Assembly: GCA_964508185.1 (NCBI GenBank)
Contig: CAZDSS010000022.1
Location: forward strand, 1 to 29,720
Length of the DNA stretch: 29,720 bases
Reading direction: 5' to 3'
DNA from: CAZDSS01 sp964508185
GTDB taxonomy: Bacteria > Pseudomonadota > Alphaproteobacteria > Sphingomonadales > Govanellaceae
Shown here one piece after another: positions 7,568 through 15,353 of the stretch. The notes under the pieces are model-generated. The model made no database searches. It worked only from the letters and a program-made list of their open reading frames with translations, and was not told the origin of the DNA. Position 1 is the first letter of the stretch. Each line of letters opens with the position of its first letter. The position numbers were made by a program, and so were the translations under genes.

Positions 7568-9850
7568 TCAAAGCAGCGCTTCGGCCGCATGCCCCGGGCC
7601 CACCGCCGCGCTCACCTGCCGCACGCGGACCGCGACCGTCGCGGGCGTCATGCCGAAATCGGCGGCCTGCATGGCCGCGTCATAGGTGAATGCGGGCGCA
7701 TCCACCGTCACCCGGCGCAGCACCTCCGCGCCATCGAGGATCTCGACCTCGTAAAGCTCCCGCTCCTCGCCGAGGGGGACGTCCGCATGATCGATCCAGT
7801 CGCCGCCCGTGCGCGCCCGCCGGATCCAGCTGACATGGAGGTTCCCCGCCCCGTCGCGGCGGCCCGCCAGATGGACGGGGGCGAGGGGCCGCAGGTTCTC
7901 GCCGGTTGCGGCGAAGGTGAGCGCCGTCGCATTCTCCACCACGTCGCCGACGCTCACGCATTTGTAGAGGTCCGGCCGCCCGATGCTCGAAGCCCCCGTC
8001 TCGACCAGCAGGACGGACCACGGCTCGAGCAGGATGAAGCGCTCGCCCGCGGGATGGTCCATGTGGCGTTCGGTCCCGCGCCGCCCGCGCAGCAGGCCCT
8101 TGAGGCGCCAGGATCCGTCGAACTGAAGCTCCGCCTCCCGGAACTGCAGGATTTCGTCGCCCACAAGCGCCGCATTGGCGCCGTTGAGGATCGCAAGCTC
8201 GGGCCGGGATTCAAGCTCCATCCCCCCGGACAGGAGCTCGACCACCAGCGCATTCCCCTCGTCCCAGAAATCCGCAGGACCCGGCGGCAGCGCCGTCAGC
8301 GTCGTGCCGGCGACGGCGGGGCTCGCCCCCTGCGCCACGATGTCATAGCTTGCGCCGCCATCGGCCGAGCGCAGCAGCACCGCTCCGCGCCAGGCGGGAT
8401 CGCCGCTGGTCATGGCCACATAGAACCCGGCCGCAGTCCCGTGTCCGTCGAGCAGCGCCGGAAGGTTCAGGAGATGAAGGTCGGTCGCCGCCACGTCGGG
8501 GATCTCCTGGGGCGGCAGGGCGCCGGGATCGGCGTCCTCCGCCGCCCCTGTCCGGTCCCCCGCATAGGCCACCGCCTCGCATTCAAGGATACCGTCCGCA
8601 AACTCCACCCGCCGCAGCATGAGGACGTCGCCTTCGTCGCCCGCGATCTCCACCACGTCGCCGGGCGCGAGCGCCGTGAATTTTGCGGGAAGGGCGAAGC
8701 TCGCCCCCAGCCGCTCCCGCCACGTCCGGGCAAGGGCCGCTTCCGCCGCCCGCTTCGCCTCGGCCGCATCCAGCACCAGGGCGTAGTCGCGGGCATCCAT
8801 CACGGGGCTTTGGGTCGCAAGCCGCCGCGCCCGCTGCAGCCCCGGCTGATAGTCCCGCGCCGGGTCCAGATGGCGCACCGCCACTTCCCGCGGCAGCTCC
8901 CCCTCGGGAACGCGCGACCAGCGGAGGACGTCGCCCTCCCGCTCCCGCCGCACCAGATCCCGGGGCTGGATCACCATGGCCGTCTCGCGGGCGAGCGGCG
9001 CGAAGACGAGAACGCCCTCCCGCTCCACCGCATCGAACTGATAGACCTCGGCCAGCGCCTCCAGCGCCTCGCGGCAGGACATGACCCGCGCGACGGCGAA
9101 GCCCCGTACCTCGATGTCGGCGAGGGCGGAAACGTCGATCGCCTCAAGCCCCGCGCGCCCGCAGATATCGGCGACGACCGCGGACAGCGCCACGCTCCCG
9201 CCCGGATCCGCGATCACCTCCACGGTGATGTTGGGGATGCGGTTCGCATATTCCGCAAGCTGCAGCTCCTCGAACACCACATAGGCAAGGCCGCGATAGG
9301 CGGGCGTGCCCCCGGCGCCGCTCCGCGCGAGGATCAGGGGGTCCGGCGCCTGGTCCTCGCCCCCGTGATGGATGCGAAGCCGCCCGTCCACCGCAAGCCG
9401 CCCCGCGTTGTCGCGCAGAAGCTTGCCGTCGGCCCAGATGCGGCCGATGCCCACGATCTCCCGCGCCGAAAGGGCGACGGCGAAGCTCGCCGAATAGGTA
9501 TAGGTGACGTTGGTCACCCGGGTGCTGCCGCCGCCCTTGCCGCCGCGCACCTTCTGGCTTTCCTCGTGCCGCCGCTCGATGAGGCCGGTGGACCAGATCA
9601 CGTTGCCCGCGGCCCGCATGGTGCCGTAGAGGAGCGGGATCGCCTCCCCGTAGGCCGAACTCTGGACCGCAAGGTCGCCGAGGCGCGGGCCTTCCCGGGT
9701 TCGGCCGGGGCTGCCGAATATGGCGCGGTCGATGGCGGCCCCCGCCCGCGATCCGGCGAAGGCCCCGACCCCGGCGAGAACCGCCCCGGCGAGGCCGCCT
9801 GCCGCGGCGCCGAGCGTCGCCCCCACGCTGCCCAGTATCAAGGTCGCCAT
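7568..9850 (-). CDS. Host-specificity / tail tip protein (GTA gp15-like, short form)
   Basis: The 760-residue product is homologous in plan to RcGTA gp15 and to the lambda J-type tail tip proteins: a Gly/Ala-rich N-terminal hydrophobic segment (residues 3-40), GEAIPLLYGTMRAAGNVIW, a GGGKGGGS linker, the tail-tip domain (about 60-200) and a Phage-tail_3 type region (about 210-350), then a beta-rich C-terminal receptor-binding half. RcGTA gp15 is about 1,300 residues and has a TIM-barrel-like domain after the first tail-tip segment; here the text runs directly from the IPNITVEVIAD strand to VVADICGRAGL, so that domain is absent. GAGG lies 7 bases before the ATG, and the gene starts 4 bases after the peptidase gene ends. 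Specific receptor unknown. Confidence 0.9.
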   Translation of the reverse strand: MATLILGSVGATLGAAAGGLAGAVLAGVGAFAGSRAGAAIDRAIFGSPGRTREGPRLGDLAVQSSAYGEAIPLLYGTMRAAGNVIWSTGLIERRHEESQKVRGGKGGGSTRVTNVTYTYSASFAVALSAREIVGIGRIWADGKLLRDNAGRLAVDGRLRIHHGGEDQAPDPLILARSGAGGTPAYRGLAYVVFEELQLAEYANRIPNITVEVIADPGGSVALSAVVADICGRAGLEAIDVSALADIEVRGFAVARVMSCREALEALAEVYQFDAVEREGVLVFAPLARETAMVIQPRDLVRREREGDVLRWSRVPEGELPREVAVRHLDPARDYQPGLQRARRLATQSPVMDARDYALVLDAAEAKRAAEAALARTWRERLGASFALPAKFTALAPGDVVEIAGDEGDVLMLRRVEFADGILECEAVAYAGDRTGAAEDADPGALPPQEIPDVAATDLHLLNLPALLDGHGTAAGFYVAMTSGDPAWRGAVLLRSADGGASYDIVAQGASPAVAGTTLTALPPGPADFWDEGNALVVELLSGGMELESRPELAILNGANAALVGDEILQFREAELQFDGSWRLKGLLRGRRGTERHMDHPAGERFILLEPWSVLLVETGASSIGRPDLYKCVSVGDVVENATALTFAATGENLRPLAPVHLAGRRDGAGNLHVSWIRRARTGGDWIDHADVPLGEERELYEVEILDGAEVLRRVTVDAPAFTYDAAMQAADFGMTPATVAVRVRQVSAAVGPGHAAEALL

Positions 9851-9854
9851 TCTT

Positions 9855-10298
9855 TCACCTCACCCCGGGAAAGCTGAAGGCGGCGACGATGCGCGCCGCC
9901 CAGTATTCGTCCAGCTCATGCTCCACCACCGCGCCCGCCGCCATCCAGGCATGAAGGATGCCGTGATCGGTCAGGAGCGCCACATGCTGCGGATGCCGCG
10001 TCATGGCCATCACAAGGACGTCGCCGGGCAGCGCCAAAGCGGGATCAACCGCGCGAAACCCCGCCCGCTCGACCTCCCGCAGCAGGGTCTCGCCGTCCGG
10101 CGCCACCCGGGGATAGTCCCGGCGGTCATGGGTGAAGAGGCCAAGGCCATGCCCCACGCAGACGATCACCCCGAGACAGTCGAGCCCCCGGCCGGCCACG
10201 CGCCCCTGATGGCGGAACGGCGTTCCGACCAGCTCGCGCGCATTTCTCAGAATGGCTTGTCGGACGTCTGACGGGGGGCTTGAGAGTTTGCTTTTCAA
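9855..10298 (-). CDS. NlpC/P60 cell wall peptidase (GTA gp14-like)
   Basis: This is a tail-associated peptidoglycan endopeptidase that would help the tail pass the cell wall. The catalytic Cys is C41 in GRGLDCLG and the His is H105 in HPQHVALL, with the usual VGTPFRHQGR start before it. Family members in GTA clusters are about 145-150 residues; starting at the TTG at 10298 gives 147 residues. No ATG fits: the nearest in-frame ATG (10376) would run into the start of the divergent gene at 10351. The unusual start and missing good Shine-Dalgarno site may be a result of the inserted neighbour having replaced the original upstream sequence. It was presumably once directly after the DUF2163 gene. 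Confidence 0.85.
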   Translation of the reverse strand: MKSKLSSPPSDVRQAILRNARELVGTPFRHQGRVAGRGLDCLGVIVCVGHGLGLFTHDRRDYPRVAPDGETLLREVERAGFRAVDPALALPGDVLVMAMTRHPQHVALLTDHGILHAWMAAGAVVEHELDEYWAARIVAAFSFPGVR

Positions 10299-10319
10299 TC
10301 CGGCCCCGAAGTCTCTAAT
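10292..10319 (+). promoter_or_regulatory. Candidate promoter for the inserted gene at 10351
   Basis: TTTTCA (10292-10297), a 16-base spacer and TCTAAT (10314-10319, five of six matches to TATAAT) lie upstream of a strong GGAGGAG (10336-10342) and the GTG start at 10351. The boxes overlap the start codon of the divergent peptidase gene, so transcription from here would compete with that gene. Prediction by eye only. Confidence 0.4.
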
Positions 10320-10350
10320 ATGACGCCCTGGAATCGGAGGAGTACCGCCT

Positions 10351-11040
10351 GTGACACTTTCTATGGATCGCAACAATTTCGCTCTCTATGTGCATGAACT
10401 GCGCAATCAGTGCATCTTCGCGGAAACCGCGATCGGGCTGTTCAACCAGTCGATCGAGAAGCAGTCGAAGATGGGCGCCTTCTTTGCCCTGCAAAGCTTC
10501 CTGACCGCCGCGTCGCAGGTTGCGCGGCTCCTCTGGCCCAATCGCGTCAAGGGGAAGCGCCGGGCGGAAACCCTGCGCGCCGCGCTCGGCATTCCCGCCA
10601 ACTACCCGCTCAACGACGAAAGGCTCCTGAATTTCTGGGAATGGTCGGACGAGAAGACGGACAACTGGATCCAGTCCAGCAAGAACCAGATCATCGCCTT
10701 CGACTATTTCGGGCCCGCGGTGGAGCTGAAGCCGGTCCCGCCCAAGGACGAGCATATCTACCGCGCCTATGACCCGACGACCCGCCTGTTCCACTACCGG
10801 GGCGAGGTCTACAACATCCAGCTGATCGTCAGCCGCATCGCCGAGATCGCGGCCCGCATCAACCAGGCCCACGACCAGCTCTTCCCCAAGCCCCAGCAGG
10901 AAGCGAAGGCGGGTGAAGCGGGTGATGCGGCCGCAGGACAGGCCCCCGCGGGCGAGGAGGCGAATGATGCCGCAGCCGCCCCGGCCGAGGCCCCGGCGAA
11001 CGACGCTCCGGCCGCCGAGGAAGCGACGCAGAACGCTTGA
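10351..11040 (+). CDS. Unknown 229-residue protein inserted between gp13- and gp14-like genes
   Basis: I do not recognise this protein. It has no signal peptide or membrane segment. Residues 1-185 look mainly helical (LYVHELRNQCIFAETAIG, then QSFLTAASQVARLLWPNR), with a central FEW/YF-rich part (ERLLNFWEWSDEKTDNW, FDYFGPAVELKP), and end in a helix near IVSRIAEIAARINQAHDQL. Residues 186-229 are an Ala/Glu/Pro-rich low-complexity tail. The GTG start is well supported by GGAGGAG 8 bases upstream. It runs opposite to the virion genes, sits exactly at a gene boundary, and is followed by a strong terminator, so it is an independent unit. A HEPN-like helical fold is conceivable, but no R-x4-6-H motif is seen. 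Confidence 0.85.
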   Translation: MTLSMDRNNFALYVHELRNQCIFAETAIGLFNQSIEKQSKMGAFFALQSFLTAASQVARLLWPNRVKGKRRAETLRAALGIPANYPLNDERLLNFWEWSDEKTDNWIQSSKNQIIAFDYFGPAVELKPVPPKDEHIYRAYDPTTRLFHYRGEVYNIQLIVSRIAEIAARINQAHDQLFPKPQQEAKAGEAGDAAAGQAPAGEEANDAAAAPAEAPANDAPAAEEATQNA

Positions 11041-11065
11041 CGCCCTGATCCTGGTTTGCTTGTTG

Positions 11066-11094
11066 CGCCGCCCGGCCCCCCGGGCGGCGTTTCT
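11066..11094 (+). terminator. Rho-independent terminator of the inserted gene
   Basis: CGCCGCCCGG (11066-11075) and CCGGGCGGCG (11080-11089) form a perfect 10-base stem with a 4-base loop, followed by TTTCT on the plus strand. It ends the inserted plus-strand gene. On the minus strand it has no T run. It abuts the stop codon of the convergent gp13-like gene (11093-11095). Confidence 0.85.
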
Positions 11095-11935
11095 ATCTGA
11101 GGCCCGGATAATTGAGCATCGCGTCCGTCCCCGGCACATGGGGCTCGCCGCGGAAATTCAGGCTGTTCGCGAAGCGATCGCGGCAGGTGGCGAAGCGGCG
11201 GTCGCATCCCGGCCGCGCGGTGAAGAGATCCCCCGCCTCCGGCCGCACCGCCGGCGCGTCGAACAGCTCGATCTCCATGCCCGTCTGGCGCTTGATCTCC
11301 ATGACGTCTCCGGCATTCGCGCCGCCGAGCCAGCGGATGCGGCCATAGGCGAGCCAGCCGTCGGGCCGGGAAGGCATCGCGACCGTGAACACCCGGTCGC
11401 CCGTCGCCGCCACCACCTCGCCAGATATCTCGAGCGCCGCCACATCCACGCCGCATTGCCGGTCGCCGAGATCGGCCCGGCATTCCGGCGAATAGACCGC
11501 GCCCACATTCTGCTGCAGGCGGTCCGCGAGCCCCCGGATCTCCGCCGTGAAACGGCCGTCCGCATGGGTGACCTCGCCAAGGGTTCCGGACCTCAAGACG
11601 ATCCGTCCCGCGTCGGGATCCGCCCAGTTGACGAGGGAAATCTCGACCGCCGCATGGTCATAGCGCCCGGCCCGAAGATCCGCGGCGGTGATCGCCGCAT
11701 GATCGAGCGCCCCCGCCACTTCGAGATCATCCACGTTCAACCCGTTGCTCGCCGCGACCGCGCTCGGGGTGAAGGCGCTCGCCGGCCGGCAGGTGACGCC
11801 GTCCACCTCCAGCGGCCGGTCATGGGTGGTGAAGCCCAGGATCACCCCATCCCGCCGCCGGATGATCCAGCACCAGGCGAGGGTCGTCACCGCCTCGGCG
11901 AGATGCGCCGTCATCTCCGTGCTCAAGGTCCGCAT
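11093..11935 (-). CDS. DUF2163 tail hub protein (GTA gp13-like)
   Basis: The 280-residue product has the standard DUF2163 / phage BR0599 plan: N-terminal MRTLSTEMTAHL and TLAWCWIIRRRDG, a middle ITAADLRAGRYDHA strand, paired cysteines in YSPECRADLGDRQCGVD, and the C-terminal cysteine motif CDRRFATCRDRFAN followed by NFRGEPHVPGTD. In RcGTA the equivalent is a baseplate hub component; the cysteines bind a metal cluster in that particle (known for the family, inferred here). GGGGGTGG lies before the ATG and it follows the gp12-like gene by 10 bases. Its downstream neighbour in the ancestral order, the peptidase, is now separated by a plus-strand gene. Confidence 0.93.
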   Translation of the reverse strand: MRTLSTEMTAHLAEAVTTLAWCWIIRRRDGVILGFTTHDRPLEVDGVTCRPASAFTPSAVAASNGLNVDDLEVAGALDHAAITAADLRAGRYDHAAVEISLVNWADPDAGRIVLRSGTLGEVTHADGRFTAEIRGLADRLQQNVGAVYSPECRADLGDRQCGVDVAALEISGEVVAATGDRVFTVAMPSRPDGWLAYGRIRWLGGANAGDVMEIKRQTGMEIELFDAPAVRPEAGDLFTARPGCDRRFATCRDRFANSLNFRGEPHVPGTDAMLNYPGLR

Positions 11936-11945
11936 GCCACCCCCT

Positions 11946-14288
11946 TCAGAGTTTGATCTCCACGAGCCCCACCGACGGCGCCTCGCCCGCCGCGAAGGTT
12001 TCGATGGACAGGCGCAGGCTGTCGTCGCGGAAGCGCACCGGCACGTCGAATTCGAACCCGGCGGTGACCACGACGCCCTCCGCAGGGGGCGCATCGAAGG
12101 TGACGATCCCGGTGGTCGCGTCCACCGTCCAGCCGCCGGTCTGCTCCACCCCGTCAAGGGCGACCCGCACCGTCCCCGCCACCGGCTTGGCGATCACCCG
12201 CCGGTGGCTCGCCGGGCCGCTCGCATAGCTCTTCACCAGCTGGAAGGCGGTCGTGGCGCCGTCCCCCACCCCCAGATGCTGGTCGAGGGGCGTCACCGCC
12301 CCGTTGTCGGGGGCGGAGCGGTAGTCGCTCCAGTCCCGGAAGCGGAAGCCGTAGGCGCGGCCCTTGCGCGCGCGGAAGAAGGCGAGGAGAAGCGCCAGAT
12401 CCTCCTCCCCCGCAAGGCCCGATCCCACGTCGTACTCGGCCCGCGCCTCGCTCCATTCCATGTTGCGCTGCTCATGGCCCGACGCGGTCTCGATCACCGT
12501 GGTCGCAAAGCGCGGCCCGCCGATGGAGCCGTAGGCGATGCGGTCGGGAAAGCGCACCTCGTGAAAGCCCGACATGTCTTCCTCCTCGTCGTCCACATGG
12601 ACGAAGCCGTCGCGGATCACCTGGGAATAGGCCCAGACGAAGATCTCCCCATATTCCTCGGCCCGCGCGCGGGAGGCGGCCCGCTCCATGTTCGCCCAGA
12701 CGAAGGGTGTCCCCGGATCCTGGACGAAGCCCGCGAAATAGTGGCTGTCTTCCGGCCCGTAGCCGAGGGCGTCGGCGACGGCCCGAAGCCCCGCCCCGTG
12801 CGCCGCCCAGTCGCCCGCGATCACATGGTCGTAATCCTCCACCTGCAGGAAATCGAAGGCGGGGGCCGCCCAGGCCGCCGGCATGTTGACCGTCCGCATC
12901 ATGGGCGCTGCCGGGTTCAGGACCTGCGGCGTGTAGAAGAGGAGCGTCGCCTGCGCCTCCGGGTAAGCCGCCTTCACCGCGTCGCGAAGGGCGAGGGTCG
13001 CAATCCCCAGCTTCTCCCCAAGCCACAGGAGATAGTCCTCCTGCGCCGCCGTCGGCGTCTCGAACATGGTGAGATGCGCGTCCGGCACGGGCTTTCCGGT
13101 CTCGGCCGCGTAAAGCGCGGTCGTCGTCCCGTCGTAGAAGCAGGGCTCGTGCGGCGGATCCCACTGGTGCCACCACCAGGGCTCGCCGATCTGCACCATG
13201 ACCGGCGCCCCGATCGCGTCCTGCATCGCCGCGAAGGCGATCAGCACGGATGCGAGGTAATCGACCGCGGCGCCGACCGTCGGCGCGACCAGTGTCGAGG
13301 GCGGATCCCAGCCGGTCAGCGCCGGCGCTCCGTCATGGGTCCGCTGCTTCCATGCCTCCGGCGCGTGCTCGTTCAAGAGCTCGAAGGACAGGGACAGGAT
13401 CACGCGGAAGCCGAAGGATCTGGCCGCAGCGAAGAAGGCCTCGTGCCAGGCCGCCGCCGCCGCATTGACGGGGGACGAGGGATCGACCACGAACCGCCCC
13501 TCCCCGGCGTTCCACGTCAGGCTGAAATAGTGGCTCATGCCGAGGTAATGGTCGATCCATTCCCGATAGCCGAGCTGCACCGCATTGCGCAGGATCCGCG
13601 CCGGATTGACGTTGAAGCAGTCGTCATATCCGTTGGCGAGCCGCAGCCCGTGGGGCCGCAGGAAATGGTCGCCGATCTCGAGACTGGCGTTCGGCCCCTC
13701 GACCCGGATGTCGCTCAGTTCCAGCGTCGCGATCACCGGCGGCGCCAGCGGGTCGTCGGACCCTTCGGCATAATCGGGCGCCACAAGGCTGATGAAGAAG
13801 CGGTCGATGTCGTGGGGATGGACCGGATCCGCCTCCCCCGGCAGCAGGAAGCCGCCCGCCAGATCGTCGAAATCGAGGGTGACGACCGCATCATCGGGAT
13901 CGCCGACGGCATAGTTCCAGAGCCGCACATACCATGTCCGGGCGAGGCCCTGGGCATCTCGCCCCTCGATGGTCAGGGTCGGCCCGTCCACCAGGTCGAG
14001 CGCGCGGAGGTTCTGCGCCTTCCAGCGGAAGCTGAGCCGCACCCCCGAATAGTCCCGGCTCGTCTCGTAGGCGAGCAGCGGATGGTCGAAGCGGTCTTCC
14101 GATTCCCAGATGAGCCCCGCAAGATCGCCCTTGCGGTAGAAGACCGCCGTCACCTTCAGGGCGTCCGGCGCGGTGGAGACCAGGGCGGCCATCATGGGCC
14201 GCGGAAAGTTCACGGTCCAGTAAAGGGGATTGAAGCGCCTCACCAGCGCCTTGTCGCGCTGGTCCGCCTCGCTTGCCAGCCAGTGCAT
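11946..14288 (-). CDS. Fused TIM-barrel-like domain + DUF2460 distal tail protein (GTA gp12-like)
   Basis: The 780-residue product has three parts. Residues 572-780 are a complete DUF2460 distal tail protein (FHEVRFPDRIAYGS, RNMEWSEARAEYDVG, FRFRDWSDYR), the same size as stand-alone RcGTA gp12 (about 210). Residues 1-210 are beta-rich. Residues about 215-560 look like a glycosidase-type TIM barrel: GYDDCFNVNP, then candidate acidic residues E303 (SLSFELL), E369 (VQIGEPWWWHQWD) and E484 (LQVEDYDHV). Some marine siphophages have a tail protein with an N-terminal domain, TIM barrel and DUF2460 described as a non-contractile sheath; that is the alternative to an enzyme. It starts 4 bases after the tape measure gene. 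An acidic DDEEED linker precedes the DUF2460 part and its codons form a strong internal Shine-Dalgarno site. Confidence 0.88.
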   Translation of the reverse strand: MHWLASEADQRDKALVRRFNPLYWTVNFPRPMMAALVSTAPDALKVTAVFYRKGDLAGLIWESEDRFDHPLLAYETSRDYSGVRLSFRWKAQNLRALDLVDGPTLTIEGRDAQGLARTWYVRLWNYAVGDPDDAVVTLDFDDLAGGFLLPGEADPVHPHDIDRFFISLVAPDYAEGSDDPLAPPVIATLELSDIRVEGPNASLEIGDHFLRPHGLRLANGYDDCFNVNPARILRNAVQLGYREWIDHYLGMSHYFSLTWNAGEGRFVVDPSSPVNAAAAAWHEAFFAAARSFGFRVILSLSFELLNEHAPEAWKQRTHDGAPALTGWDPPSTLVAPTVGAAVDYLASVLIAFAAMQDAIGAPVMVQIGEPWWWHQWDPPHEPCFYDGTTTALYAAETGKPVPDAHLTMFETPTAAQEDYLLWLGEKLGIATLALRDAVKAAYPEAQATLLFYTPQVLNPAAPMMRTVNMPAAWAAPAFDFLQVEDYDHVIAGDWAAHGAGLRAVADALGYGPEDSHYFAGFVQDPGTPFVWANMERAASRARAEEYGEIFVWAYSQVIRDGFVHVDDEEEDMSGFHEVRFPDRIAYGSIGGPRFATTVIETASGHEQRNMEWSEARAEYDVGSGLAGEEDLALLLAFFRARKGRAYGFRFRDWSDYRSAPDNGAVTPLDQHLGVGDGATTAFQLVKSYASGPASHRRVIAKPVAGTVRVALDGVEQTGGWTVDATTGIVTFDAPPAEGVVVTAGFEFDVPVRFRDDSLRLSIETFAAGEAPSVGLVEIKL
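12575..12590 (-). promoter_or_regulatory. Internal Shine-Dalgarno site and ATG inside the gp12-like gene
   Basis: On the minus strand, AGGAGG is followed by AAGAC and an in-frame ATG (codon 572, 12573-12575). This would start a 209-residue stand-alone DUF2460 protein beginning MSGFHEVRFP, which is where the unfused family members begin. The SD is perfect and the spacing of 5 is good. Whether it is used is unknown. Confidence 0.5.
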
Positions 14289-14292
14289 GGGA

Positions 14293-14934
14293 TCAAAGGG
14301 CCCTTTCCGCCCGCATCATGGCGCGCCTGAGCGCCACGGCCAGTTGCGCCGCGCTCCGCCGCGTGGCCATCGCCTGGCCGCCGCCCGCCGCCTGGTTGAT
14401 GGTGATCGAGATGCGCGGCGCGCGGTCGGCGCTGCCGGGTCTCGCCTCGCCCCGCGCGGCGATCCGGCCCGCGGCCGCCGGCACGAAGATCTCGGGCCCC
14501 CGCTCGCCGACGAGATAGGCCTGCCCGCGGGCGACCGCGCCGCCCCCCGCCCGCTGCGGCAGGAAGATCGTCGAAAAGGCAGGCCGCCCGCCGCCGCCCA
14601 ATATGGCTTCGAGCCCGCTTTGCACATAGGCGGCGGCGATTTCCGCAAGCGCCGCCAGCGCCGCGCTCTTCAGGCCGTTGAAGGAAATCTCCCCCTGCCG
14701 CGCCATGCGGGCGAAGGCGTCCGTCATGCGCCGCGCGGCAAGGGTCGCGCCGCGCTCCATCTCGCCGCTTGCTGCGAGACCTTCGGACCCTATCCCGCGC
14801 GCAAGCCTGCCCGCCGCAAGTGCGCTCTGCCCCAGCGCGCCGATGCCGCGGTCCGCCTCCCGCAGGCCCTGCTCCAGCTGGCCGAGATCGGCCCGGATCC
14901 GGACCACCAGACTGTCCAGTACGGTTTCCGCCAT
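14293..14934 (-). CDS. Short tape measure protein (GTA gp11-like)
   Basis: The 213-residue product matches the very small GTA tape measure proteins (RcGTA gp11 is about 220) rather than phage ones of 600-1500. It opens with VLDSLVVRIRADLGQLEQGL, has a helical middle, and contains the conserved tape-measure C-terminal motif GGAVARGQAYLVGERGPEIFVP split over residues 129-151, then a Gly/Ala-rich tail with ISITINQAAGG. At about 0.15 nm per residue this implies a tail near 30 nm (family rule of thumb). GAGG lies 7 bases before the ATG. In the usual order it directly follows the tail chaperone gene; here a 99-residue membrane protein gene with its own terminator is in between. Confidence 0.92.
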   Translation of the reverse strand: MAETVLDSLVVRIRADLGQLEQGLREADRGIGALGQSALAAGRLARGIGSEGLAASGEMERGATLAARRMTDAFARMARQGEISFNGLKSAALAALAEIAAAYVQSGLEAILGGGGRPAFSTIFLPQRAGGGAVARGQAYLVGERGPEIFVPAAAGRIAARGEARPGSADRAPRISITINQAAGGGQAMATRRSAAQLAVALRRAMMRAERAL

Positions 14935-14958
14935 TGCCCCGCCTCACTGCATTCGGCC

Positions 14959-14995
14959 AATGAAAGGGGCGCGGGCCCTGAAGGCGCGCGCCCCT
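14959..14995 (-). terminator. Terminator after the 99-residue membrane protein gene
   Basis: CGCGCCCCT / AGGGGCGCG form a perfect 9-base stem (14965-14973 and 14987-14995, loop of 13). On the minus strand the stem runs into TTTCATT. It lies between the small membrane gene and the tape measure gene and would reduce read-through into the remaining tail genes. The T run is short, so strength is uncertain. Confidence 0.6.
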
Positions 14996-15018
14996 GTGAT
15001 GGACGACTTGCCGCGGCG

Positions 15019-15318
15019 TCAGCGCCGCGTGGATTTCTGGATGTCGATGCCGATCTTCATCCCGCGGCCGATCACGAACAGGATCACATAGATCCCGACC
15101 ACCAGGTAATTGACCCCGGTCATGCCGCGATTGACGAATTCGTACACATAGATCATGAGCCCGATGAGCGCCACCGCCTGCAGGACATTGGCAAGGAATG
15201 TGAGGCGCTTGCGCCACAGGACGGTCTTTTCCGATTCCTCGGGACGGATGCCGGCCTTCCGCTCGGCGACGCGCTGGCGCAGGGGCTTGCGCGGAGGGGT
15301 CTGGGGTTCGTTTTTCAT
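15019..15318 (-). CDS. Two-helix 99-residue inner membrane protein (moron-like insertion)
   Basis: The product starts MKNEPQTPPRKP, has a basic, Pro/Glu-rich N-terminus of about 45 residues (RQRVAERKAGIRPEESEKT), then two predicted membrane helices (LTFLANVLQAVALIGLMIYV and VNYLVVGIYVILFVIGRGM) joined by a short loop, and a basic C-terminus. I do not recognise a family. Size and two helices would also fit a class II holin, but nothing else supports lysis function. It lies on the same strand as the tail genes, between the tail chaperone and tape measure genes where GTA clusters have no gene, and is flanked by its own promoter and a hairpin terminator. No clear Shine-Dalgarno sequence precedes the ATG. 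Confidence 0.85.
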   Translation of the reverse strand: MKNEPQTPPRKPLRQRVAERKAGIRPEESEKTVLWRKRLTFLANVLQAVALIGLMIYVYEFVNRGMTGVNYLVVGIYVILFVIGRGMKIGIDIQKSTRR

Positions 15319-15324
15319 TGCCGC

Positions 15325-15353
15325 ATAATGAAATGCCGACGTTCTTTCGTCAA
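15325..15353 (-). promoter_or_regulatory. Sigma-70 type promoter of the 99-residue membrane protein gene
   Basis: On the minus strand TTGACG (15353-15348) is followed after exactly 17 bases by CATTAT (15330-15325). Transcription would begin about 7 bases downstream, at or within a base of the ATG at 15318, predicting a leaderless mRNA. The -35 overlaps the stop codon of the tail chaperone gene. Confidence 0.6.

Noticed and set aside
6998..9877. A 959-codon open frame on the plus strand opposite the tail tip gene
   Set aside because: Antisense shadow of the gp15- and DUF2793-like genes; composition is typical of complement frames.
15019..15318. Calling the two-helix membrane protein a holin
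   Set aside because: Size and topology fit, but there is no endolysin next to it and it has its own promoter and terminator; kept as an unknown membrane protein.
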